In this document: in pieces, positions 52,001-61,787 of the stretch
Layout of the letters: each line of letters begins with the position of its first letter
How positions within the stretch are numbered: the first letter of the stretch is position 1
Assembly: GCF_002514735.1 (NCBI RefSeq)
Contig: NZ_NBWU01000001.1
Location: 1,240,001 to 1,304,000 of the forward strand
Length of the DNA stretch: 64,000 nt
From: Sediminicola luteus
GTDB taxonomy: Bacteria > Bacteroidota > Bacteroidia > Flavobacteriales > Flavobacteriaceae
Direction: 5' to 3'
Program-made: the position numbers and the translations under genes
The notes under the pieces: model-generated
What the model was told of the DNA's origin: nothing
Databases searched by the model: none
What the model saw: the letters and a program-made list of their open reading frames with translations, nothing else

Positions 52001-54229
52001 TTAGCGCCCTACGAAACTGGGGCTGCGCAACAACTTACACAATTGTTGGCCGTAAAATATCAGGGCTTTGATCTCTTGTACACTAAGTAGTCGTTCTTTC
52101 TTTTGGATCAAGAGACTCTTCCCATTCGATTCGACATGGTAATACGGATTACTTTCAAAAAACAAGATGAGTTCATCGGTCATTAAATCGCGGATCTGTT
52201 TTTCATCGGGACCGCTTAGGTAATATCGTTTGTTAAAATCGGGATGGTCGGCGATGTCGATATCAGAAAAACCGGCTAGGTTATAGAGTAAACGCATTAA
52301 ACCGTCTTTGTCTAAAGAAAAAACCGGAATGGCATCTTCCAAACTATAATGCAATACCGTGGTCTTCACCACCTCTTTGGCAATAAAGGCCCCTTCGGTA
52401 AATTCTAGGTCGAAAAGGTTGAACTTGCCCTCGGGCCCCGACAAACGGTTGTAGGTATATTTGATTTCCCGATTTTGGAAAAACACAAAATCCGATAAAA
52501 ACTGGGTGTCGGTATTACGTTTGGGGTCATATTGCCACTTAAATTCTTTGGCAGTACTTTCTAACAACCGTTGACGCTTGGTCAGGTATTGTTCAATGGG
52601 CTTGATCCTATTTAGGGGTAAAACCTTGCGAACGGCAAAAGGGTGGCCCGATTTGGTGCCGTGCTTGTCCAGCCCCACGATTTCAATGCTGCCCCCTTTT
52701 TTGGCAAAGGTATCTGTATAGTTCTCCAAACCTTGCATTACCGTATGGTCTACAAAATCGCACATCGAAAAGTCGACTACGACCGTCTCGTCTTCCGAGA
52801 TGGCATCTAGTTTGTTCTTTAGTTTGTAAAAATTCATAAAACTACAGAAGTACTTTACACTAATATAAAAAGTACCTCCGTCGGCCTCTTTGAACATAAG
52901 GATATTGGGCTTGGCCAAGTTTCCAAAGAACAGGTGTAACGAACGGTTCATTACGATGTGGATCAACAGGGTTACCACAATACCGGCGCTGATACCCGTA
53001 ATAAGATTGGTAAACAAGGTGGTGATCAAAGTGGTAGCAAAAATCAGGATTTGCTCCGTACCGATCTTGGCTATTTTTTTCAAGTTCTTGGGTGTGGCCA
53101 GTTTATAACCGGTATACACCAAAATGGCCGCAAGGGCCGCTAAGGGTACTTTTTTGATATAGCCTTCGAATAATAATATGAATACGGCCAAAAATAGGGC
53201 ATGGAATAGGTTGGCCGAACGATTGGTGGCCCTGTTGTTTACGTTTACCGAGCTTCGGGCGATAACCACCACTACGTTCAGTCCGCCTAAAAAACCACTG
53301 ATAATATTGGCGATTCCCAGGGCTTTAAGGTCTCGGTTTACGTTCGAGCGCCTGTTGGCCGGATCTAGTTTATCAACCGCTTTTATACTCAATAAGGATT
53401 CGATACTGGTAATCAGGGTGATGGAAAACACCGCCAAGATAAATTCCGTTTCTCCCAATTTGGCAAAATCGGGTCGGGCCAAATTACCCAGCACATCCTC
53501 GGGAATCTGCACTAAATAAGAAGCATCCAAAGGAAAAGGAAGTTTCAAAAATATATAGACATAACTAAAGCCTACACTCAGCAAAAGCACCCACATCGGG
53601 GCCGGAATCAGCTGAAAATAGGGGTTTCGCAATTTGGAATAAAACACCATGATGGCCAAAGAGATCAGGCCAACCGTGGCTACGATCCATATACCTGAAT
53701 CCATGGATTGCCAAACGGAAACGAAAGCTTCGGGAATTTTACCCAATAGCTCCATAATGGAACCGGTGGCCCCATTATTACCTATCATAATGTGGAATTG
53801 CTTTGATAAGATCCCAATTCCGATGGCAGCCAACATGCCTTCTATGGCCGAAGCCGGGAAAAAATCGGCCAAACGGCCCATTTTCAAAAATCCGAATAGT
53901 AAAATCAACACCCCAGAACAAACAATGGCCGCCAGGGTATATAAAAACCCTTGGTACATATCGCCGCCTCCCAAGGTCATTATGGTTGCCAAAATAACGA
54001 TGACCAAACCGTTACCCGGGCCCGATATGGTCACATGGCTTCCGCCTAATAGTGCCATAACCACACCGCCCACAATCGCGGCCATGATACCCGATATTGG
54101 TGGTGCCCCACTGGCCAATGCCAAGCCCAAACCTAAGGGTAGGGCTATTAAAGACACTACAAAACCCGAGAACATATTCTTGGGGAGGTCTTTGGCGAAT
54201 GTGATATGTTTTTTCTCCTTAGTTACCAT
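52001..54229 (-). CDS. SulP-family anion transporter with STAS and an extra C-terminal domain
   Basis: A 742-residue protein. Residues 1-430 hold the SulP membrane core (LPLGLGLALASGAPPISGIMAAIVGG, SGPGNGLVIVIL, ANIISGFLGGLNVVVVIARSS). The STAS domain follows around residues 450-560 (VVVDFSMCDFVDHTVMQGLENY). The final 180 residues (RNTDTQFLSDFVFFQNREIKY onward) form a soluble domain I cannot assign. Bicarbonate or sulfate is the usual cargo; in marine bacteria bicarbonate is common. The start codon lies inside the end of the universal-stress-protein gene. Confidence 0.92.
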   Translation of the reverse strand: MVTKEKKHITFAKDLPKNMFSGFVVSLIALPLGLGLALASGAPPISGIMAAIVGGVVMALLGGSHVTISGPGNGLVIVILATIMTLGGGDMYQGFLYTLAAIVCSGVLILLFGFLKMGRLADFFPASAIEGMLAAIGIGILSKQFHIMIGNNGATGSIMELLGKIPEAFVSVWQSMDSGIWIVATVGLISLAIMVFYSKLRNPYFQLIPAPMWVLLLSVGFSYVYIFLKLPFPLDASYLVQIPEDVLGNLARPDFAKLGETEFILAVFSITLITSIESLLSIKAVDKLDPANRRSNVNRDLKALGIANIISGFLGGLNVVVVIARSSVNVNNRATNRSANLFHALFLAVFILLFEGYIKKVPLAALAAILVYTGYKLATPKNLKKIAKIGTEQILIFATTLITTLFTNLITGISAGIVVTLLIHIVMNRSLHLFFGNLAKPNILMFKEADGGTFYISVKYFCSFMNFYKLKNKLDAISEDETVVVDFSMCDFVDHTVMQGLENYTDTFAKKGGSIEIVGLDKHGTKSGHPFAVRKVLPLNRIKPIEQYLTKRQRLLESTAKEFKWQYDPKRNTDTQFLSDFVFFQNREIKYTYNRLSGPEGKFNLFDLEFTEGAFIAKEVVKTTVLHYSLEDAIPVFSLDKDGLMRLLYNLAGFSDIDIADHPDFNKRYYLSGPDEKQIRDLMTDELILFFESNPYYHVESNGKSLLIQKKERLLSVQEIKALIFYGQQLCKLLRSPSFVGR

Positions 54230-55103
54230 GTTTGGGGCGTATGATCAAAAGGTCTGTCGGTAGATCCGATAATATATGTTCGATATCATGAGGGAACAAG
54301 CGATCCCACAAACGGGTTTTTAAAGGGGCGTTCATGACCAAGAGATCGGCACGGACCACTTCGGCATAATGCCCAATAGAGTAGCCCCGCCTTCCGAAAA
54401 TACTTTGGGTCTTAAGGTTAATATTGACCATCCAATCTTGGGGCAATGCGTTTAAAACACCTTTTACACGGTTGTCTTCCCGTAAGGTTAGCCGCTCTTT
54501 TTTAATGTAGGCACGTTTTAATGACTTATCGTCTTCTACACGTTCTACCTCTTGCTGGCGAATCTCCTCCACAACAGTGAGTTGCCTGGCCTGTAAGATA
54601 TGGGCCATATAAACGGCATGCCCAATGGCCTCAGGGGTATCGGGGGCATCCAATCCATTGACCACAATGTGCTGGCAAGGGATACGTTCTAAAGAGGGTT
54701 TGATTAAGAGTAAGACCGAACAGACTACTTTTCGAGTCAGTTTCCGGGCTATGGAGCCTACATAAAAACGGAACAGACCTTCGTGTTGCAAGGCCCCGAG
54801 GACCAAAAGATCGATGTCCATGGCCTGGGTAGTTTCCAGGATTACCTCATAGGGGTCACCGGGTTTCCATTGGATGTCTATCGATAGATCGTGATGTTCG
54901 GTACTGTTTAAAAGCGCCTTGATTTTGGCTTCTTTTTCAGCATCTTTCTCCCCGACATGAAGCAATACCAACTTGGCCTGCATATAATAGGCAATTCGGG
55001 TCACCTCCATAATATTGGCATCCAAAGTGGGCGAAAAGGCAAATCCGAAAAGTAGGGTTTTAAAAGGCTTTTGGTTGTTCAAGGTCTGACACTTTGGGGG
55101 CAA
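54219..55103 (-). CDS. Universal stress protein (two UspA domains)
   Basis: About 294 residues comprising two UspA-like domains. The first begins KTLLFGFAFSPTLDANIMEVTRIAYYMQAKLVLLHVGE and carries LLVLGALQHEGLFRFYVGSIARKLTRKV, the nucleotide-binding glycine region. The second half is less typical, ending YAEVVRADLLVMNAPLKTRLWDRLFPHDIEHILSDLPTDLLIIRPK. The frame starts at a TTG (55103); a TTG seven codons on is equally possible and no ATG fits. It overlaps the SulP gene by 11 bases, suggesting regulation of that transporter by nucleotide status. Confidence 0.85.
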   Translation of the reverse strand: MPPKCQTLNNQKPFKTLLFGFAFSPTLDANIMEVTRIAYYMQAKLVLLHVGEKDAEKEAKIKALLNSTEHHDLSIDIQWKPGDPYEVILETTQAMDIDLLVLGALQHEGLFRFYVGSIARKLTRKVVCSVLLLIKPSLERIPCQHIVVNGLDAPDTPEAIGHAVYMAHILQARQLTVVEEIRQQEVERVEDDKSLKRAYIKKERLTLREDNRVKGVLNALPQDWMVNINLKTQSIFGRRGYSIGHYAEVVRADLLVMNAPLKTRLWDRLFPHDIEHILSDLPTDLLIIRPKHGN

Positions 55104-55242
55104 GATAGTATTAATTTTGGTATTGAACGGCTTGGTCTGGGGGCTCTCTTTTTTCGCTTTCGATTAAGTTTCCTATTTTTAGTTGAACACTAACGTTGCC
55201 CGTTTCATGCTAAGTATGGAATCCGCAACTTAAAACCAACCT
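55104..55242. promoter_or_regulatory. Divergent promoter region, SulP/Usp versus antiporter
   Basis: On the plus strand TAATTTTG (55112-55119) matches TAnnTTTG about 125 bases before the antiporter, and TATTTTTA lies closer. No clear box is seen on the minus strand. Nothing else is recognised in the 139 bases. Confidence 0.3.
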
Positions 55243-57060
55243 ATGGTAGAACTCGCTGGTATTGTAATTTTAGGGATAATAGCCCAATGGGTGGCTTGGC
55301 GTTTAAAATTGCCTGCCATTCTTCCTTTGATTTTGATCGGACTTTTGGTAGGACCTTTATCTACCTTATATACCGACGATGGTAGTAAACTGATCGAACC
55401 GATATGGAATGGTGAAAAGGGACTTTTTCCGGGCGAAACCCTGTATTATTTCGTGTCTTTGGCCATTAGTATCATTCTTTTTGAAGGGGGGCTGACCTTA
55501 AAAAAGGCCGAGATTGCCAATGTGGGGCCGGTTATCACCAAGTTGATAACCTTGGGATCCGTCATCACTTTTTTTGGGGCGGGTATCGCTGCCCATTATA
55601 TTTTCGAACTTTCTTGGCAGATTTCCTTTTTGTTTGCCGCCTTGATCATCGTGACCGGCCCTACCGTTATAACCCCGATATTGCGTAACATTCCCCTGAA
55701 AAAAGATGTCTCGGCCATTTTAAAATGGGAAGGTATCTTGATAGATCCCATTGGGGCTTTGGTGGCTGTTTTGGTATTTGAGTTTATAAGTGTTGGGGAA
55801 GGCAGTGGGTATACCCAAACCGCCTTGATCGAATTCGGTAAGATCGTATTATTCGGTACCACCTTCGGGTTTACATTCGCCCACGCCTTGGCTTTTGCCA
55901 TTAAAAAGAATATGATTCCGCATTACTTACTGAATGTAGTATCACTATCGGTGGTGCTCTTGGTGTTTGTCGAGTCTGATGTATTTGCCCATGAGTCCGG
56001 ACTTTTGGCCGTGGTGGTTATGGGTATGGTGCTTGGGAATATGAACTTGCCCAACCTTAAGGAATTGCTCGACTTTAAGGAATCGCTTAGTGTTTTACTG
56101 ATTTCCATCTTGTTCATTTTATTGGCGGCCAACATTAATTTGGCCGATCTGGAATTGGTGCAAAACTGGAAGACGGCCCTATTGTTCGGAATAGTCGTCT
56201 TTATAATAAGACCGCTTGGTGTGTTGTTAAGTTCACAGGGGTCTAACCTGAAATGGAACGAGAAACTATTTATTGGTTGGGTGGGTCCACGGGGAATCGT
56301 GGCGGCCGGAATCGCCTCACTTTTTGGCTCGAAACTTTTGGTCAAAGGCGAACCCGGGGCCGAATATATTACCCCATTGGTTTTTGTAATCGTACTGGGA
56401 ACCGTTCTACTTAATGCTACCACCGCCCGTATGGTGGCCAAATGGGTAGGGGTAATGCTGCGTGTGTCTAAAGGGATATTGATCGTTGGGGCCAGCGAGC
56501 CTTCTCGGTTAATAGCGAAATACCTACAGAACAATGGTCGGCATGTGGTGTTGTTAGATAATAACACTGCCCATATCGCAAGTGCAACTCAAGATGGTTT
56601 GGAAGCTTTGGAGACTAATGTTTTTACCGATACTTTACAAGACAATATCGAATTGAACGATGTCGGTTTTTTATTCGGATTTACCGGCAACAACGATATC
56701 AATAATTATGTGATCAATACTTTAGGGAAGGATTTTGGTGAACATGGTACCTACCGATTAATGAGTGGCCAAGAACTACTTCAACAAACCCCCAATAGTG
56801 AGAATCACTTATTCTCAACCGAATTCGATTTTAATAAGTTGGTTGAGGTGACCCATAGGTTTCCTGAGATTCACGAGACCGTCTTAACGGATTGGGAATC
56901 GCTGGATAAAATGAAAAATGGTAACCGTTTGCCCCTTTTCTTAAAGGAACCCGAAGGCGAACTACACGTATTCGATGCCAAGGCAGAAACGGTGTTCAAA
57001 GATTTTGAGGGAAGCATGACATTGGTATACCTGGGCGAAGTCTTATCAGAAATAAAATAG
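55243..57060 (+). CDS. CPA1-type sodium/proton antiporter with TrkA-N domain
   Basis: A 605-residue protein. Residues 1-400 give about 12 membrane helices with family signatures GIIAQWVAWRLKLPAILPLILIGLLVGP, VTGPTVITPILRNIPLK and LLISILFILLAANINLADLELV. Residues 410-520 form a TrkA-N Rossmann domain (GILIVGASEPSRLIAKYLQNNGRHVVLLDNN) that should bind NAD(H) and gate transport. A final acidic domain follows. It exports Na+ or K+ in exchange for protons and fits a marine lifestyle. It is divergent from the SulP/Usp pair and its stop directly abuts the next gene. Confidence 0.92.
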   Translation: MVELAGIVILGIIAQWVAWRLKLPAILPLILIGLLVGPLSTLYTDDGSKLIEPIWNGEKGLFPGETLYYFVSLAISIILFEGGLTLKKAEIANVGPVITKLITLGSVITFFGAGIAAHYIFELSWQISFLFAALIIVTGPTVITPILRNIPLKKDVSAILKWEGILIDPIGALVAVLVFEFISVGEGSGYTQTALIEFGKIVLFGTTFGFTFAHALAFAIKKNMIPHYLLNVVSLSVVLLVFVESDVFAHESGLLAVVVMGMVLGNMNLPNLKELLDFKESLSVLLISILFILLAANINLADLELVQNWKTALLFGIVVFIIRPLGVLLSSQGSNLKWNEKLFIGWVGPRGIVAAGIASLFGSKLLVKGEPGAEYITPLVFVIVLGTVLLNATTARMVAKWVGVMLRVSKGILIVGASEPSRLIAKYLQNNGRHVVLLDNNTAHIASATQDGLEALETNVFTDTLQDNIELNDVGFLFGFTGNNDINNYVINTLGKDFGEHGTYRLMSGQELLQQTPNSENHLFSTEFDFNKLVEVTHRFPEIHETVLTDWESLDKMKNGNRLPLFLKEPEGELHVFDAKAETVFKDFEGSMTLVYLGEVLSEIK

Positions 57061-59331
57061 TTAGGGTTCCCAATAGATTTTTCGGGTGGCCCATAGGGGA
57101 GTGCCGTTTGCTGAAATACCCTGAACATTGATTAAATAATATCCGGCAGAAAGGCTGCTGGGCATGGCTATGGTATGTTTGCCTTTGCTATTCATTTTGA
57201 AATCGGGATCCCAGTAGATCAAATCGCCTTTTCTTTTAGTAAGCTTGAGCTTATCCGTATCGGCCAAACCGGGTATGGGTACAATAACCTGACCCGATCT
57301 ATCTGGGGGCAAGGTGTCGTGTTTCTCACCTCTTTTGGTATAAATGGCGATAACACCCCCCACGCCCCGTCGTCCGAAAAGGGCGGTCCTTCCTTCTCGT
57401 ATTACATCAACATAGTCTACAGAGATTATGGGAATGGGGTTAAGATCGGCCGAATCTATAAAAAAACCATCCAACATTATCGAGGCTGGGGTTAGGTTAC
57501 CCGCGGTTACCGAATACCTTAGGTAATAGGCGCCTTCAATTACCCGTAGACCGGGTATTTTTCGTTGTAATAATTCTTCGATGGAATTAGTTGCACTTAG
57601 TATTTGATCCGTAACCTCTACGGTTTCGGAAGGGGTAATGTATAGGGATCGTTGCCTCCTTCTTTGGGCTTGTTTTTTGGTTTCTACTTCGGTCTCCAAA
57701 GTGACTTCATCGAGTTGGGTAATACCGTCGCCAGAAAATCCTTCAACTTCTTGAGTTTGGGTTTCCCTTGGGTCAAAATCGTATTCCGGTACGGCAAAAT
57801 CAGTGGGTAAAAGGGAATCGATTATGATTTGATACGAATCCGAAAATTTTACCTTATCCTTTTTACGTCGTTTGGCCACCCCAACTTTTACATTCGCTTC
57901 TGCCCCAGAGGGGAAATATAGGTTTTGGAAAGAAAATTCCCCTGTGGTCGAAATCGGACTTTCCTCAAAACCGAGACCTGCACTTGAACGGGTAACCATA
58001 AAGGCCTGAATGCCTTCAAAATCAGGGTTCTTTCTTCGAGAAACAACCTTGCCTTTTAATTCCAATCCGGTTTCTGGCACATACAAAATGGTGCTGTCTT
58101 TTGAAATGGGTTTAAATGAGGCCAATAATTCGGCATCCAATGCCGATTTATCCAATAATCCGTTTTTGTCGATCACTTGGGCAAAGGTTTCGTCCAGGGT
58201 AAATTCCGTGGCCAATTGTAAATGGGTGCCGATATTGGAATAGGGTTGCCGGGCCCCGGCTAATTTGTGGACCGATACGGACATGTCGGCTAGTTTAAAG
58301 GAATCTTTTACCGCTAGCTGAATCCCCTTTTCGGCAACATCGATTGTAATGGCCGACTGGGTTAGGGTTCCGGTTTGGTGAAATAGGGTTTTTTCATAGG
58401 GAGTTTGGCCAGCATCGTCCTGAAGGCTAATATGCACCAGCCCTGGTCTTAAACGTGCTTTGGGCAGGGGAAGTACTATGGTGGGGCTCGTTGACCGTAA
58501 AGGAAGAACAAAGTCGGGCAGGCCTTTTTGCGCTACTTTAAGCTGGCAACCCGCATAACCCCCACCGTTATTGGTTTGTATGTATAGTTTATAACTTTCC
58601 GGATTTTCGATAATGCGCATGGTAAATCCCTGGGCTTCCAATTCGGGCAAGGGATATGACCATGTCCGTTGTTGACTGACCAACCGTAGGGTATAACCCC
58701 CTTCTTTTGGTGTAAAGGGAATGGCTTTGGCCAAGCCAAAGGGAAAGGGAATGCTTTCTAGAATATCGCCTTTTGAATTTACGAGCTCTAACATGGCATC
58801 AACATCTACACTATACGGATACAAGGCCTTAACCCCGATGCGGTTGGGCAAGTTGGCCACAAGGGTTCCGCCTTCCGGGTGTATTCGAAGTGCCGGTTTT
58901 TGGGTAGGGGTTTGCGGTGTGCCGCCATGGTCCGTAAGTACCAAGGGGATGCTGTTTTGATGGGAGCCCGAAGACCCTTCCATAAATTTGGTATAGGCCC
59001 GCAGGTGGTAAGTACCCGGATCCAAGGGTTCAGGAAAACTCAGGATCCCAGAGGCACTGGTCCCTTGAACGAGCAACTTTTTTTTGAGTACCGATTGTTT
59101 ATCCAAAGTCAAAACCTCTATATAAACCACCTTGCTTATGGGGGACATTCCGGTATCGCCATCTACTATATACACTTTAAACGGAATTTTTTCCTTGGTA
59201 TCGAATTTATCCTTGGGAAGATGGATAAAGGTTTTTTCGGTAGGTAGTTCTTGGCCAAAAAGGGGAGTATTAAAAACACCTAAGGCGCAGAGGAAAAGTA
59301 TAAAAGGTAGGTTCTGAAATGTGCGGGGCAT
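57061..59331 (-). CDS. Exported MG2/TonB-plug-like protein, copy A
   Basis: A 756-residue protein with a signal peptide (LPFILFLCALGVFNTPLFGQ). Residues 27-120 look like an alpha-2-macroglobulin MG2 domain (IHLPKDKFDTKEKIPFKVYIVDGD, PGTYHLRAYTKFM). A long beta-rich middle follows, with a carboxypeptidase-regulatory-like unit (LELKGKVVSRRKNP, GEFSFQNLYFP). TQLDEVTLE near residue 538 and a plug-like region (SIEELLQRKIPGLRVI to GRRGVGGVIAIYTKRG, near 585-664) resemble the plug of SusC/TonB receptors. No beta-barrel follows; a 90-residue beta tail ends the protein. Function is unknown. It is the last of three tandem paralogues. Confidence 0.8.
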   Translation of the reverse strand: MPRTFQNLPFILFLCALGVFNTPLFGQELPTEKTFIHLPKDKFDTKEKIPFKVYIVDGDTGMSPISKVVYIEVLTLDKQSVLKKKLLVQGTSASGILSFPEPLDPGTYHLRAYTKFMEGSSGSHQNSIPLVLTDHGGTPQTPTQKPALRIHPEGGTLVANLPNRIGVKALYPYSVDVDAMLELVNSKGDILESIPFPFGLAKAIPFTPKEGGYTLRLVSQQRTWSYPLPELEAQGFTMRIIENPESYKLYIQTNNGGGYAGCQLKVAQKGLPDFVLPLRSTSPTIVLPLPKARLRPGLVHISLQDDAGQTPYEKTLFHQTGTLTQSAITIDVAEKGIQLAVKDSFKLADMSVSVHKLAGARQPYSNIGTHLQLATEFTLDETFAQVIDKNGLLDKSALDAELLASFKPISKDSTILYVPETGLELKGKVVSRRKNPDFEGIQAFMVTRSSAGLGFEESPISTTGEFSFQNLYFPSGAEANVKVGVAKRRKKDKVKFSDSYQIIIDSLLPTDFAVPEYDFDPRETQTQEVEGFSGDGITQLDEVTLETEVETKKQAQRRRQRSLYITPSETVEVTDQILSATNSIEELLQRKIPGLRVIEGAYYLRYSVTAGNLTPASIMLDGFFIDSADLNPIPIISVDYVDVIREGRTALFGRRGVGGVIAIYTKRGEKHDTLPPDRSGQVIVPIPGLADTDKLKLTKRKGDLIYWDPDFKMNSKGKHTIAMPSSLSAGYYLINVQGISANGTPLWATRKIYWEP

Positions 59332-59451
59332 GATGTAAGATTACATTTTGCTTAAAATTAGAGTATTACCTATTGGTATTTAAAAATGTTCAACGGAATA
59401 CAAAATTTTGACCTTATTTGTGTAATTCGTAAAAACGGGTTTTATTATTGA

Positions 59452-61740
59452 CTAGTTAAATGCTACATTTTTTAGATACACCCATTGTACAAATTGAACG
59501 GTAGCTCCATCTTCAGTTACCCCTCTGATATCTACACGGTAGTAAGGAAGGTCTGGAGAGTAGGGTAATTCTAGGGCTATAGTCCCTTGGCTACCGGTGT
59601 TTACCTTGGGATCCCAGTATACAAGACCTTCTTGATTTCGATTATCACGAAGCTTGTATAATTTAGGGTTTGGTAAGCCCGGCAGGGTAATTTTATATCC
59701 GGGATCAGGTGTTACGGTTTGTTGGTTTAGATTATAATCTCCTTTTTTTGTATAAATAGCTATTACCCCTCCGGCCGCTCGGCTACCATAAATGGCTGCT
59801 TTGGAACCTTTTAAGATGTCTATGTAATCAATTTCATTTGTAAACATTCTTTCAAAATTATCTTTATAAGGTATTCCATTAAGGAGGACCAAAGCAGGAA
59901 CGGGGCCATAGATAGTAGCTGTATTTCGTAAATAAAATACATTATTGATAATTGTAAGACCGGGAACCCGGCTTTGAAGAAGTTCAGGCAAGGTTAAGGC
60001 GTTGTTTCCTATTTGATTACCAACCTCTATAGTTTGATTCGGGTTTTTATATAAAGTTCGACGCTTGTTTCGGGTAGATTTTATAATATCTATGGCATGG
60101 TCTTCCACGACAACCTCGTCCAAACGGTTTACCCCTTCGGGTATAACTAAAGCTTCGACCATTTTTGGGTTAGGGATCTCTTGTGTAATGTTCCTGTTTT
60201 CCAAAAAAGCAAAGTCCTTGGGCGATATAGTCTCTAGATCAATGCTATAACCGTTAAGTGAACTAATCTTATGTTTTCCCTTTGCGAATGGTTTTCCCAC
60301 CTTTAAACTCAATTTGGTAGAATTGGTAAAATATAGGTTGTGAAAGGCGAAACGGCCTTGGTCATTTACTATAGTATGGTCAAAACCGACCTCGTTTCCA
60401 TTTTTGTATATTAGGTTAACCTGAAGGTCACGTTGCTTTTTATTCTTGGATGTTACCCTACCCGATAAAGTGATTCCGGTTTCGAATTCGGGTGTTGTAG
60501 ACGCCTTTATGTTACTATTATTCTGAGGTAGGCTTAAAAGAAGTACTTCTCGATTTGCTTTATCCGCCAGATGGATTTTGGTGAGGAAATCGCCAAAAAA
60601 CTGAGGGTTTTTAATCCCCCTGGAAATAGGAGGTAAGGTATCTTTGAAACGATGTATCGCAACCGATAAATCAGGGTTCCGGCCCCAAGTTTGGTGTCTA
60701 TCTACTTTTAAAGTTATTGCGCTTTTCTCAGGGGTTACACCTTCTATGGAAAGCTTCGTCTCGTTGTTCTTTTTAAAAATGTTCCGTTTCAATACGCTTG
60801 TTCCTTTTGCGTTCCATAGTTCTATCTCGGCCAGCCCGGGAGCAAGTAGCTTTTTGGCTATGGGTATGATTAAGGTTTCCTTGGTTTCATGAATGGGTAG
60901 CTCCAAAATGCGATTCCCGTTTTGTTTTAAGCTTAAGACCAAACCCTCCAAGGTATCGGGCAAGGTCGATTTTAAAAAGACCCTATACTCAGTTCCGTAA
61001 TCAAGTACACGAACACCTATTCCAGTGGCCTGTACTTTGGGAAGGGGATATGACCAGTTTCCCTCTAAATTATCTAGGGTCAACGTATAGGTTTCGTTGT
61101 GTTTCGGTGTAAAACGAAACAAGACTGGCATAAGGGAAGTGAGCTGAAGGGAGCCTATTTGATTGTCAGAACCATCGATTATTTTGGCATTACTCGGGCT
61201 ACCGGGGGCTAGGTCTTCTAAGTACACGGCGAGTTGTGACGGAAGCCCGGCAACAAGTTGGCCGCCTTCCGCGTAAAACTGAATGTTTGGCTTTTGGGTA
61301 AGGTTCCCTTTTTGCGATTGGGATATGTTGCCCACAAAAACCGTGCTTATGGCTAGGGCCGAACCCGAAGCTTGCGAATAACGGGTATAGGCCTTTAGGG
61401 TGTAGGGCCCTTGTGCAAGATCGGAAGGTAACCAAAGGGCACCGAGCCCACTGGATCGATCCAAAAGCACCATTTTTTTGTAGGATAAGGAATCGGTGGG
61501 CGAACGCAGCTCTATATAAGCGACCTTACTCACTGGGAGAATAGGCCCATTGGAATCGAAGGCCTGTAGGTACACTTTGAAAAAGATGTTCTCTTCCTTA
61601 TCGAAATGGTTTTTGGAAAGATGAAGTTGAACATTTTCTTTATAATAGTCAACTGGTTGGCCTTTGGCAACATACCAACTACACCATACAAAAAGAAATG
61701 TATACCATTTATAAAGTATCTGACTGGATTTAAACTGCAT
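59452..61740 (-). CDS. Exported MG2/TonB-plug-like protein, copy B
   Basis: A 762-residue paralogue of copy A, closer to copy C. Signal peptide (WYTFLFVWCSWYVAKGQ), MG2-like domain (HLSKNHFDKEENIFFKVYLQAF, LAQGPYTLKAYTRYSQ), beta-rich middle with GITLSGRVTSKNKKQRDLQVNL, the linker VNRLDEVVVED near residue 538 and the plug-like segment (LTLPELLQSRVPGLTII to AAGGVIAIYTKKGDY). No barrel follows. The C-terminal beta domain contains KITLPGLPNPK and YYRVDIRGVTEDG. The gap before copy A is 120 bases and shows no exact TAnnTTTG. Surface display or envelope scaffolding is guesswork. Confidence 0.8.
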   Translation of the reverse strand: MQFKSSQILYKWYTFLFVWCSWYVAKGQPVDYYKENVQLHLSKNHFDKEENIFFKVYLQAFDSNGPILPVSKVAYIELRSPTDSLSYKKMVLLDRSSGLGALWLPSDLAQGPYTLKAYTRYSQASGSALAISTVFVGNISQSQKGNLTQKPNIQFYAEGGQLVAGLPSQLAVYLEDLAPGSPSNAKIIDGSDNQIGSLQLTSLMPVLFRFTPKHNETYTLTLDNLEGNWSYPLPKVQATGIGVRVLDYGTEYRVFLKSTLPDTLEGLVLSLKQNGNRILELPIHETKETLIIPIAKKLLAPGLAEIELWNAKGTSVLKRNIFKKNNETKLSIEGVTPEKSAITLKVDRHQTWGRNPDLSVAIHRFKDTLPPISRGIKNPQFFGDFLTKIHLADKANREVLLLSLPQNNSNIKASTTPEFETGITLSGRVTSKNKKQRDLQVNLIYKNGNEVGFDHTIVNDQGRFAFHNLYFTNSTKLSLKVGKPFAKGKHKISSLNGYSIDLETISPKDFAFLENRNITQEIPNPKMVEALVIPEGVNRLDEVVVEDHAIDIIKSTRNKRRTLYKNPNQTIEVGNQIGNNALTLPELLQSRVPGLTIINNVFYLRNTATIYGPVPALVLLNGIPYKDNFERMFTNEIDYIDILKGSKAAIYGSRAAGGVIAIYTKKGDYNLNQQTVTPDPGYKITLPGLPNPKLYKLRDNRNQEGLVYWDPKVNTGSQGTIALELPYSPDLPYYRVDIRGVTEDGATVQFVQWVYLKNVAFN
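61381..61610 (-). repeat. Near-identical segment shared with copy C (partner 63693-63922)
   Basis: Counting by eye, 61381-61610 and 63693-63922 differ at about 13 of 230 positions with no gaps at an offset of 2312. Identity falls sharply on both sides. The segment encodes the MG2-like strands around VYLQAFDSNGP to LKAYTR. Confidence 0.75.
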
Positions 61741-61787
61741 GCTGCTTGCTTGTGGTTATGAAATAAAGATAAGTTTTAGTTGATGAT

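Noticed and set aside
53649-54263. 204-codon plus-strand frame opposite the SulP gene
   Set aside because: It is the antisense shadow of membrane-helix codons; no domain or promoter supports it.
55923-56567. 214-codon minus-strand frame opposite the antiporter gene
   Set aside because: Antisense shadow of hydrophobic codons, with no recognisable domain.
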